From: Takakia lepidozioides
Taxonomy: Eukaryota > Streptophyta > Takakiopsida > Takakiales > Takakiaceae
DNA: 64,000 bases
Assembly (NCBI GenBank): GCA_030704615.1
Contig: CM060734.1
Location: 27,668,042-27,732,041 of the forward strand
Reading direction: 5' to 3'
Shown: positions 1 through 9,884 of the stretch, piece after piece
Numbering within the stretch: position 1 is the stretch's first letter
Layout of the letters: each line of letters opens with the position of its first letter
Made by a program: the position numbers and the translations under genes
Notes under the pieces: model-generated
What the model was told of the DNA's origin: nothing
The model's input: the letters and a program-made list of their open reading frames with translations, nothing else
Databases searched by the model: none

Positions 1-24
1 CCCCCTCCCGATTTTAGGGGCTTC

Positions 25-1874
25 ATGGCTGACAATGCCCAGGCGAACTGGGCTGCAGTGAGAAGGGTATATGGGGACAACCCCAAGACTCCAATGGAAG
101 GTAAGGAGAGATCTTGCGGGTTTCACTTCATGCACAGTTTGACGCCAAACACGAAAAGGTTCGTGGCGTCACGCCACCGGCAAGATCATATCAGTATGTG
201 CCTTGCAAATTCCATCGACGAGGCGGAGACCGAGTTTGCAACCATACGTGCCTGGTGGGTGTCTTCAGGGGCAGTGGATGTGAAAGATCAGCCAAAACTG
301 CAAACGTGGCTTGCGTGGTGGCACTATAGATTCCGGCAGTTTGGAGACTACATGAGACAGGTAACACATTTCTGTACTTGACAATTGTTCTGTTTTGTGC
401 TTGGACATTCTCCACAATGAGTGACATTTCTAATTTCCTTCAACAGGACATGAGCTTGGAGGATGACACGGATATACCGACGACAAACATGGCCGAATCG
501 GTGCACTATTCCTGGCGTGCTTCCTCTGCGGCACATCTCGTTGATATGTTGACAGCAACAACAGAAGATATTGTGAGGGCCATCATGCAACAATCTCGTT
601 ACTACCAGTTTCTGGGAGGAAAGCAATGGGGTATCGGACCAGACAGGCACGAGATGCTGATGAGGGTGGCGCATCGTTCGACCGATCCCAAAAAATGGAC
701 TATTGCATTGCGGGAAACAATAAAGTCAACACCGTTACACAGTCGGGAGAATTGCTTGGAGGGTGATGTCCGCAGCCGGCCGGTGAAGAGAAGAATTGAG
801 GACATGCCCGGAGGCGACGGTGATTCATGGAGATCAGATGTGAACATCCGCACTCAACCTCGGGGCGCAACGATGTTGCGTCCCACGCCTCCTCCCAGCA
901 GGACTCGTACCCTCTCTCCTGCAGCATCCATGGGATCGCTGCCAGACTCGGGACAACATGCCGAGGATGAGCATGTTGCTCCTATTATCGTTACCCAATA
1001 CAGCATTCCAATCGTGGAGCGAGATGTGTCGGCCTCGCAGTGGAGAATCGCACGGACCCGTCCGTCATTTCGTGGCAAATGTTGTGCTGTTCGTGTCGAC
1101 ACCAACCAGAGATGCAATGAGATGATTCGGAGGAGCCCACAGGGCGGTGTGCCTGCCCCTTGCTTCACAGGGAGATTTGTGTGCGCAAAGTTTGTGGAGG
1201 CCACACTGAAGGAGTTTTGGTTCTGTAGGCACGACATCATGTCGTGTGTGTTTGGCAAGCCCAAGTATGGTGTACAAGGCATGCCTGAACCACCAGCAGT
1301 CTGGCCTGTGGCAACTAGTACAGATCTTACCCTGGAGGAGGCAGATGCTCTAGGAAGTGCAGGGTTTTGACTGGTGGAGAGGACAGACGTTCCACAAAAT
1401 CCAATTCTCAGTCGTCATCCTCCTCCCACGAGAAGCTCTTCACCCCGCATTCCGGTGGGTGACCCTGCAACTTGGCCCACCCATCGGTGGGGGAAACTGA
1501 AAAGATGGCGGCCACCAACAAAGGCGAACGACACCAGGATGACCAACGCTCTTGCAATGCCCTGCATAGTGCAAGGTTGCAGGGATGTTCCTCACCCCGG
1601 GATGGGGCGCATATTTCAGTTGTCAACAGCTGGGTCTGCTGCATGCAGTGTCGTGTATGCAATCACGGTTTCTCAGTACCCAGCTTGCAACTGTGAGGAC
1701 TTCCTTGTTATGGAATCGAAGAATGCAGCATACGTCCCCTACAAACACCTTTATTACATTTTTCTGAAGCGCATGAGTTGCATATCCGCAGTGGACGTCT
1801 TCATCCATGCTCCAACAATGAGCTTCAACGAGCTGCATAAGGCCCTACGGCAGAATACAGGTCGGATTGCTTGA
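25..1874 (+). pseudogene. MULE-like transposase-derived gene, C-terminal part, with in-frame stop
   Basis: Two exons join in frame: up to 360 (GACAG|gtaaca) and from 447 (caacag|GACATG). The first carries a Cys/His pattern (CGFHFMHSL...HRQDH...MC) and a Trp-rich segment. The second continues with TTNMAESVHYSW and RYYQFLGGKQWGIGPDR. This is the layout I associate with the C-terminal half of Mutator-like transposases; the N-terminal catalytic part would lie left of the window. An in-frame TGA at 1368-1370 separates this from a same-frame continuation (1374-1874) holding a SWIM-like finger, PACNCEDF...VPYKHLYYIF. The usual C-x-H of SWIM reads Y-K-H here, so one zinc ligand is lost. The true start is outside or uncertain. 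Probably a decayed transposase copy; the family call is moderate and no domain search was possible. Confidence 0.5.
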
Positions 1875-2588
1875 CATTCCACATTTGGGAAGGAGAAAGT
1901 GGCATTATATTACATTCATCTTCTTGCACCCTATTTTTTTGTGAGGAATTATACACTTGGTGGTGCCGCACCGCCATGGCTTCAGGTGCATTTCGGTGCC
2001 GCAATACATGAGAATGTGGTTTTTGGCCGTGAATGGCATGGGCATGCTTTTTTTATTTTGGTTATGTCTATTAATGGATCCGAGGAAAACATACACACGG
2101 GCATTGTGGCCTATTTCAGCGCCGTTATTGGTCTGTATACTGCGTAGTGCTTCCTTGTTACTGCTCTTCATTCAATTTGTGGTGATTTCGCAGCCCATCC
2201 TGGCGTTTTCGTCCACCTTTATGAGAAGACTCCGATTTGCTACCAATACATTGTCAATGTTCTGCAAATGTGATGCCTTTACAAGATTGCAAGTTCTGTG
2301 TCCTAGTGGGAAGGGTCCTACTGCACATTCCAGCATTTGCATACTGCACCTTGTGCACAGAGCAATCCATACGACAAAGGCTACGTCCCAGCATACTGGC
2401 AGTGAATTGCAAAAAACCTTATCCAAACATGTATATTCCCCATATGGCACAGGGAAGCTACTTGATTTCTGAAGCAAAATGTATGTGCCATGAGTGTCGG
2501 CGAGTTGAAACATGTCTACTCTAGCATGCAAGACCTATGGTCCCCTCGCCCAAGAAGAAGGAACTCGAACTGGCCTCTCAAGGACCTC
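1875..2588. other. Intergenic stretch without a supported gene
   Basis: Only short open frames without recognisable motifs are present on either strand. Around 1965-2010 and 2110-2130 there are GC-centred fragments (ggtgccgcaccgcc; cagcgccgttattgg) resembling the palindromic cores of the 64-bp repeat downstream. Confidence 0.4.
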
Positions 2589-3077
2589 CTAAATGACCGG
2601 GTGCCAATATTTGAACAAAATGTCAGCGGTTTCTGTCGCCCGGTTGAAACTAACGAGGATGTCGTGTTTATCGATAGCGTCTCTTTTGTAGAAGGACATT
2701 TTCACAGTGGGCCCTGTGTTCCCCTCCTCCTCATCCTCATAACTGAAGAGAATGTCCCCACTTTCCGAGCCAGTCCGTCCACGCATGAAGTTTTCACCTA
2801 TGCACTCATCATACGTCCACTCGCAACAGTTCCAGCGATACAACAACGTTGTGTGTGATCTGATCGACTCCCACTCACGCTGTCCAGGTCCATGATGCGT
2901 AAGAACCACCTGCTCCCCAGCCGGGGTCCAGGAGAATCGTGCAATTCTGGAAGAAACTCCATTGCTCTCAGCTGGACAAGTCAAGGATTGTCCCTGTAAA
3001 CATCTAGGAAGACAATGATGTCGTCTGCTTTCGGGACAATTACTCCCGTTTGGCGTCGATAGATGTGATTCGGGCAC
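2589..3077 (-). CDS. Unrecognised 162-residue ORF
   Basis: An open frame of 162 codons. The second half has balanced, globular-looking composition with an acidic patch (SYEDEEEGN) and segments such as RFSWTPAGEQVVLTHHG and TVKMSFYKRDAIDKHD. I recognise no family. Coding-like composition downstream of about residue 40 suggests a possible exon of a larger gene or a transposon-borne ORF, but no splice partners were found. It is convergent with the transposase remnant at 25-1874. Confidence 0.25.
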   Translation of the reverse strand: MPESHLSTPNGSNCPESRRHHCLPRCLQGQSLTCPAESNGVSSRIARFSWTPAGEQVVLTHHGPGQREWESIRSHTTLLYRWNCCEWTYDECIGENFMRGRTGSESGDILFSYEDEEEGNTGPTVKMSFYKRDAIDKHDILVSFNRATETADILFKYWHPVI

Positions 3078-3294
3078 GCCTCACGACACAGCAAGAACAC
3101 ATAGCAGGGAGGAGATGGGCACAGAAGAGAAGAGTGAAGAGCAAACTGAGAGCGAGGCCGGCGGAAGAGGGATATATCATTGTTGCACTGCCAATGTCGT
3201 ATGCGGCAGAACTTGAATTTCCTCCGGCATGTGTGCTTTTATTAGACAAATCCGCACCAGTTTCGGGACAGTTTGCAAAACTCCCTCACCGTAA

Positions 3295-3600
3295 GCCGGG
3301 TATTTGCTCTCCGGAGCCCAATTTCGGCGTCGTTATTGGTTGCACTCCCGAGCCTTTAGCCGGGTATTTGGTTTCCGGACCCCAATTTTGGCGCCGTTAT
3401 TGGCTGCACTCCGGTGGCTTCAGCCTAGTATTTGGTTTCCGGGGCCCAATTTTGGCGCCGTTATTGGCTGCACTCCGGAGGCTTCAGCCGGGTATTTGGT
3501 TGGCGGAGCCCAATTTCGGCACCATTATTGGCTTCACTCCCGAGCCTTCAGCCGGCTATTTCTTTTCCTGTGCCCAATTACGGTGCCGTTATACCCAACC
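3295..3600. repeat. Tandem ~64-bp repeat, about five units, each with a GGCGCC-centred palindrome
   Basis: Units begin near 3295, 3359, 3423, 3486 and 3551 with gccgggtatttgg and continue through a cccaatttyggcgccgttattgg core to a gcactcc(c/g)gag segment. The core is an imperfect palindrome (CCAAT...GGCGCC...ATTGG). Further isolated cores lie at about 3708-3730 and 2112-2130. Open frames across the array are a by-product of its high G+C. Confidence 0.8.
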
Positions 3601-3696
3601 ATCCTGCACTTTTGCAACAGTACTATCCACGGTTATAGGTCGCCATTGCGTTTTCAGAGTCTGCAAACCCGGATCCTAATTCCGCTTGCGTCCCTT

Positions 3697-5253
3697 CCTC
3701 AGGGGTAATTTCGGTGCCGTTATTGGCCAAAATTGTGTTTTTATATGACGTGGCCTGGCGGTCCATGAGCTTGGGCTCCAAATCATGAGTGGATACTGGT
3801 ACTTATGAGCGGAGTGCTTCTAGCATGAGCGCGGAAATCTTTGAAAACCTTCTCTTCTTCTACTACTTTCGATTATTTTATCGTTTTGGGCCCGAAAAAA
3901 ATCTGCCGAAATTCGAAGTGTGTTACTTGGCGGCTCATGGGTGAGCCATGCCCGCTCATGAGCTCATGGAATAGCAACCCCCCCACCAAGTGCTGCAAAT
4001 ATCCGCCAACAATCACCAATATGCCTTCAACTCTCCAGCCTGCACCAACACCACAAGACATGTCATCCAGGGAAGTGACCTTACATGCTCCGGTTGCTCC
4101 CTACACTGCCTCTAACTATAGATGTCAACTGTTGTTGTTCGTACTTAATATTGGTCCCATGAAATCTCACACTGCACATCTCTATGTCCCACGAACCTAC
4201 ACCCTCAATGCTGCCATCATCTTGTCAACTACTGGCTCCCTTTCCCTTCGCCTGAGAGAAAACTACAACACTATCATCTACCCTAATTTCTAGTGCATTG
4301 TAAGGATGTCTGTATTGCAGCCCGCATGTGGATCACAAACCCCGCCAACAATCAATTTATGTTGCAAGCTGCTAGCCCCCTTCGACTTTGCCGATTGGAG
4401 TCCCTGCCTACCATCTTGCTCGTGTACTTCCCCGACTCGCTGCGCTCCCTCACATGCGCCAACCTACTGCGAAGCACCGCGGCTCAATTTTGCTGCACCG
4501 ACCACCTATCAGATCATAGGCTTGTTAGATATTGAGCTGCTGTTACCACTAGCTTATGTTGTAATTCCTGAGCACCCCCTCTGCTCACATTTATTCTTTC
4601 AATATGCCACAGCAAAGTCTTGGCCTCTCATCATATCACAACGCTATACCCTTACTGGCTTCACTCACAAATCTCCATCTTTCATCCTCCACAACTTCAG
4701 ACTCATCTTGTACTATATTTTTTCCCAAATAAGCACCCCCAACAAGCTTCTCCATCTCGTCACAAAATGCCCCCTCAGGTGTCATATATCTGCCATATCT
4801 ACACCCTCACATTTTCAGCCCCCTACCTCATCAATTCTTGTGATATCAAATCAACCACACGGTCTCTTCATCACCCCCTCTAGCATCCTAATCCTGACAG
4901 CCATTTCTCCTCAACCTTCCCACCCTCTCAGCTGCCAAGCATCTACCACAATCCAGATCCACTTACCATCACCCAACCCTGCCACCACTCCACACTGTAC
5001 CTCTATCCCACTATCTATATCAAGGCCCGCCGAACTCATTCATCCATGGACGTCGTCCACTTATCCTCTTTCCCCCACTCTAGTTAATTATATACTCTGT
5101 ATGTTCACGCATGAGCACTTTTTTGCATGAAAAGCGGGCGAATTGTACATTTTTGAAGTCCAAAATCAGGGAATATTCTTTGGAATGTGCTCTGCTCATG
5201 CTCATGCTCATGCTCACCGCTCATGCAACATCCGCACCCCATTACCCTGAGGG
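3697..5253. mobile_element. Candidate non-autonomous TIR element with subterminal ATGAGC repeats
   Basis: The left end reads CCTCAGGGGTAATTTCGG. The reverse complement of the right end (5241-5253 and inward) begins CCCTCAGGGTAATGGGG, giving imperfect terminal inverted repeats. Next to the left end ATGAGC/GCTCAT hexamers cluster (3758-3965), and next to the right end they cluster again (5108-5226, including gctcatgctcatgctcatgc). The interior is C/A/T-rich with long open frames but no recognisable protein. Subterminal hexamer clusters are typical of CACTA and hAT elements, but no target-site duplication was identified. Confidence 0.3.
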
Positions 5254-5261
5254 TAATAAGC

Positions 5262-8131
5262 GGTACTCTTATGGTGCACAATCGTGAATTCTTTGGTCAG
5301 ACATTTTATGGTTTCATTCATAAAATGTGAACCTTGATCACTGACAAACTCCAGTGGGCAACTGAATCATGTGATTATATTCTCATATAAGAACTTGGCT
5401 ATTGACTTGGCAGTGTTGTCTCTTAATGCCTTGGCCTCTACCCACTTGGTAGTGTAATTGGTGGCTGTGAGAATGTATTGGTTCTGTGTATATCTTTCTG
5501 GAGGTTTAATGGGTCCCACAAAGTCTAGCCCCCAACGCTGAAATGGCTCTGTTGGTAATATTGGGTGCATGGTTCATTTCCTAGTTCTTTCTACTGGTCC
5601 CATCCTCTGGTAGACATCATACTGTTGGCAGTGTTCATATGTGTCTTCGAAAACAATAGGCCACCGGTAACCTGCTAGTAATATCTTCTTTGCTGTCAGG
5701 TCTGCACTGAAGTGTCCTCCTGCAATTCCTTCGTGTAACTCCTGCATCACTGTTTTGGCTTGTTCTTTGTTCACACATCTTCTCATTATGGAATCAATTC
5801 CTCTTTTGTATAGAATTCCTCGGATTATCGTGTATGGTTTGCTTTTCATTGAAAGCTTTCTCCGGTCATCTTTGGTATATTCTTCAGGAAATTTCCCTGT
5901 TATCAAGTAGTATTTGATTGGCCATTGCCAATCATCTTGATCTTGATCCTGAAGTTCTTCTAATTCTTCCCATAAGTCCCAATGCTAATGTTGGTCACTT
6001 CTTGATCAATTGGCTCCTCGTTTTCTTTGTCGTCTTCTTCCTGTTCTGACTTTACTTCAATAATTGGTCCTTCATCGAGGAGTTCATCCTCATCTGATGA
6101 GTCTTCTTCTTCATCAGTGTTATCCATTAGTTTCAGTGCATCTGGAAGGTCATAGTCTCCTTGGAATACTCCCAGAGCATCTAGAGGGTCTGTCTCTTTA
6201 TCTGGTGCTTCTGGTTGAACAACAAACAGAAATGCATCGGGAAGTTGATCCTCTACTCCTGTGGCTGGTTCTCCGGTAGTAAGTCTTGATAGATGATCTG
6301 CTGTAACATGTAATCTTCCAGGTTTATAGACCACTTCAAAATCATACTCTTGAAGAAGTAACAACCATCGAGCAACCCTGCCACTAGCTAGTGGTCGATT
6401 TGCTAAATGAACTAGAGCATGATGATCAACAATAAACATAAAGCGATTGCCAAGTAAATAATGCCAAAACTTTTGAACAGTATAAATCATTGCCAATGCT
6501 TCCCTTTCCGTGGTGCTATAGTTCTTCTCAGCCGCTGTCAACAATTTGCTTGCACAATAGATTGGTGAATCTATTGTGTCTGTCACATTCTGGGCCAGAA
6601 CTGCCCCAAAGCAATGCCTAATGCATAAGTGTGTACATGAAATGGTAAATCTCATCTTGGATTTATTAGAATTGGTGCTGCTGTGAGTGCCTTTTTTAGT
6701 GAATCAAATGATTCATGGCAAACTCGAGACCATCAGTATTCGGCATCCTTCTTCAGCAGTCTATAGACTGGTGCCGCTCTGTGAGCATATTTGGCCATGT
6801 ACCTTCTGTAATAGCTTGTCTGCCCCAGAAATCTCTTGAGTTTCTTGGGATTTTCTGGTGGTGGTATTTTCAGGATAAGATCCACCTTCTTCGGATCTAC
6901 CAAAATTCCCTGTTGGCACACAATGTGTCTCAACAGTAATCCTGAATTCACACAAAATGTACATTTTTCCGGATTGAGACTTACTCCATTGTCTTTGTAG
7001 GCTTGTAGGCAAAGTTTTAACTGTGCCACGTATTTGGCATTTCTGTCCGAAGATACTGAAATCATCCAAGAATACCTGTATAAAATCATTGAGATACCTC
7101 TTGAATATCTCAGATATTGCTCGCTGAAACGTGGCTAATACGTTGCAAAGTCCAAATGGCATGACTTTGTAAGCGTAGGCTCCCCATTCAGTGATGAATG
7201 CGGTCTTTTCTCGGTCTTCTTTTGCCATCTGTACCTGATTGTACCCACTGAACCCATCCATGAATGAGTACATCTCATGTCCTGCTACTGTGTCCAACAC
7301 TATTTCTGTGAACAGTAGTGGAAAGGGGTCTTTCTTGGTTCCTGCGTTTAATTTGCGATAGTCCACACGTACTCGTAATTTACCATTCTTCTTGGGTACT
7401 ATCACAATGGGTGAGAACCATTGTGGTGTCTTTACTGGGTATATGAATCCTGCATCCAGTAATTTCTTGATTTCTTCCCAAACTTTAGCTGCATAGTTGG
7501 GGTTCATTCTATAACGGTTCTGACAAACTGGTTTCGTGTCAACTTCCAATTCAATTTGGTGCTGACACATGTTGGAAGGTATTCCCTTCAAATCTTTATA
7601 GTTCCAAGCGAATACATCCTTCTATTCCGTGAATAATGCAGTGGCTTCTTGTAGAAATGATTCTTCGAGACCTGTACTTACTCGTATTATCTGTAGTTCT
7701 TCCACTGTTCCCAGATTCACTTGAATCAATTGGGTTTCTTCCGTTATTGTCCATCCTGCAATCTCTTGTCCGATGGTTGCAATCGTGGCAGGTACTTCAC
7801 TGATGTTAATGTCCTCTTCTCTTTCTTGATAAAAACGGGTAGGGTGTTGAGGTGTGTCCATAGCTTCTTCATCAGGATCTTCCGTTATTGGAGTACTCGG
7901 TTCTCCTTGGGTGTTCACCATGTGACATCCTACTGTTGTGGTATGTTTGACCACTAATTGACCAATAGGTTCCAACTGTGGATGTGCTGCATATACCGTG
8001 GCTTCTTCTTCATCCGATAGTCCACTGGACCAGTCATACTCTTCCACTATGCAAGGTTGTTTCTCTCGTGGAATCGTACCTCGTTGCTTTGTGGTGATAG
8101 TGACTTGTTCTGATCCATTTTTGATCGTGAA
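5262..8131 (-). mobile_element. Degenerate Ty3/gypsy pol fragment (element A family), minus strand
   Basis: Read on the minus strand from 8131 down, this follows the same order as the plus-strand element at about 46.7-49.5 kb: the post-protease segment (EEYDWSSGLSDEEEATV), reverse transcriptase (SPIVIVPKKNGKLRV; FLDDFS active site near 7060), RNase H (YSTTEREALAMIY, LADHLSR-like end) and integrase (HCQQYDVYQRMG, where the zinc-binding Cys are Tyr; [13 protein letters not shown]). The frame breaks several times. It ends abruptly inside integrase at about 5262, and no LTR is seen on either side. It is a decayed fragment. Confidence 0.85.
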
Positions 8132-8136
8132 AGTGT

Positions 8137-8705
8137 GACATGAACTATATCATGTAGAAGAAGTACGTGCTGATGCAGCAGATAACATGACCAGAATTCA
8201 GATGAAGAGGAAGGATCAGTTTGATGAAGGTAAATTGAAGACTTTTAAGACAGGTGATTTGGTACTGTGGTTGCAGAAGAAGAGAAAGATTAAAGCTTCT
8301 AAGCTTAAATCACCATGGAAAGGACCTTATGTCATACAAAAGATGTATGATAACAACACAACTATATTGTTACAAACCATTAACAAAGAGATGCTTGGTA
8401 GAGTCAATGCCAATAAGTTGAAGGGATACAATGGAATCCATGATAGATCATTGCAGCATGATTTGCATCTTGAAACACAGATGCAGTCACAGACTACACA
8501 GGTAGCACCAGCGGAGCATGAAGCACTTGTCATAAAGCCGAATGTATATGGCCATAGCAGAGAACACAGGTGTTCACACAGCCATCACAGTCCACCACAG
8601 TCTAACACAACATATCACAGCCCACCACAGCCTATTACAGCATATCACAGCTTAGCACAACTTGTCGCAGCCTGTCACAGCCCACACAGGTCGCACAGTC
8701 TATAG
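8137..8705 (+). mobile_element. 3' end of a Ty3/gypsy pol (element B family), plus strand
   Basis: Starting at atatcatgtagaagaagtacg, the sequence is nearly identical to 51754-52190: VRADAADNMTRIQMKRK, FKTGDLVLWLQKKRK, SPWKGPYVIQKMYDN. This is the C-terminal tail of integrase followed by the element's 3' non-coding tail. It abuts the minus-strand fragment at about 8131, giving a head-to-head junction of two related elements. Confidence 0.75.
8575..8702 (+). repeat. Decamer minisatellite (tatCACAGCC type)
   Basis: Roughly a dozen degenerate ~10-bp units of the form (T/C)ATCACAGCC, for example cacagcccaccacagcctat. The same minisatellite follows the element B pol at 52198-52295, so it belongs to that retroelement's 3' region. 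Confidence 0.75.
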
Positions 8706-8821
8706 GGGCAGTGACAGATGGACACGAGTTAACGTCAGTTAAGTGACCGGTAAGTGAAAAGACAGTTTGGAAGTCAAACTCGGAGAATGTGCCACGCGGA
8801 TAGAGGGAGACAGGAGAGTGT

Positions 8822-9211
8822 TTGAATTCAAACACGTGGCCTAAGGGGCAAAACACTCCGCATTGCATTTACTGCAATAACGGGCGCCATCACAAAAGAA
8901 GACAAACAGGTCCGTCAAAGTACCTACCCGGTACATCAGCCGAAACTTATTATGAGCCCATTAATGCATCAAGAGGACATGTAACGGAACACTTTACGCG
9001 TCCGGCAAAGGGGAACCTTTGCCACATATGCAGTCCTAGTGGTCATTCCAAGATGGAATGTGAACAGATTAAGGTAAAAATAAGAAGTTACCTAATGAGG
9101 CAACAGCCAATCAGCAACGTGAATTTTGTGCAAGAGACTCCATTCAAGAAACAAGAACAAGAAACTAAGAAGATTATGAGCGGAAGAATAGGCGTTATTC
9201 CGGATAACTAG
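8822..9211 (+). pseudogene. Gag-like fragment with CCHC zinc knuckle
   Basis: A 129-codon frame carries one good retroviral-type knuckle, CHICSPSGHSKMEC (C-x2-C-x4-H-x4-C). An upstream degenerate one, CIYCNNGRHHKRRQ, has Gln in place of the last Cys. The rest is basic and polar. Probably a gag remnant lying downstream of the element B tail; the parent element was not identified. Confidence 0.45.
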
Positions 9212-9851
9212 TGTCTCGACAGGAGGGGCAATCAAAGCTATAGCTTTGTAGCTATGGCGGATATCACGGACTATACACTAGCTCTTATTTTTACGCAGTG
9301 GCATAAGGAAGGACAGGTCAAAGTATTTTTTCTCTCACTCACTATTTGCAAGCCCCGCAGGCTTACATCCAATTGCATGTTCCATTCTGTGCTAAATCAC
9401 ACTTTCATGCTATACGCATTACAAGCTTTCCTGTAGTTATTCCAAACAATGCCTTCTTGTTTGTCTGGGATGAAGCGAATTAGAGAAATGGAGGATCTAC
9501 GGGTGAAGAGCACGACAATCTTACAGAGGCAAACAATCGCCACACCGCAGGCATTACAGTAGTTGTCAACATCAGGAGGGACTGTGGCAACAACATCACA
9601 GCAACCACACCAGGTCGACGGTTATCAGCGTCACGTCCGTCCGTCAGCGTTAGGTCACGTCAGACCTGACGCCGACGGGACCTCCGTCACGTCAGGTTCG
9701 GGGAATATTCTGGTAAAAATAGTACCAGGTAAAATACTGCCATTTAAGCAGCCACGTCGCCGACACGGTGGCGGTGGCAAATATATTTTGAAAATTAACA
9801 AAATAAACACGACCACCAATTCGCTTTGTTTTTTGAAATTAAAACAGAAAT
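9212..9851. other. No gene; CGTCA-rich segment
   Basis: No supported reading frame. Positions 9610-9700 are rich in overlapping CGTCA/TGACG motifs (cagcgtcacgtccgtccgtc), some in inverted orientation, followed by an A/T-rich stretch. Confidence 0.4.
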
Positions 9852-9876
9852 AGCGACCGCCATATTGGCGGTCGCT
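9852..9876. repeat. Perfect 25-bp palindrome
   Basis: The arms AGCGACCGCCA and TGGCGGTCGCT are exact reverse complements around TAT. It lies immediately left of the 3.4-kb repeat unit. The GGTCGC motif recurs at 33.3-33.7 kb. Confidence 0.85.
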
Positions 9877-9884
9877 TCTAAAAC

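Noticed and set aside
4306-5130. 274-codon Pro/Ser/Thr-rich frame
   Set aside because: Composition follows the C/A/T-rich DNA of the candidate TIR element; no domain, and overlapping frames of the same character occur.
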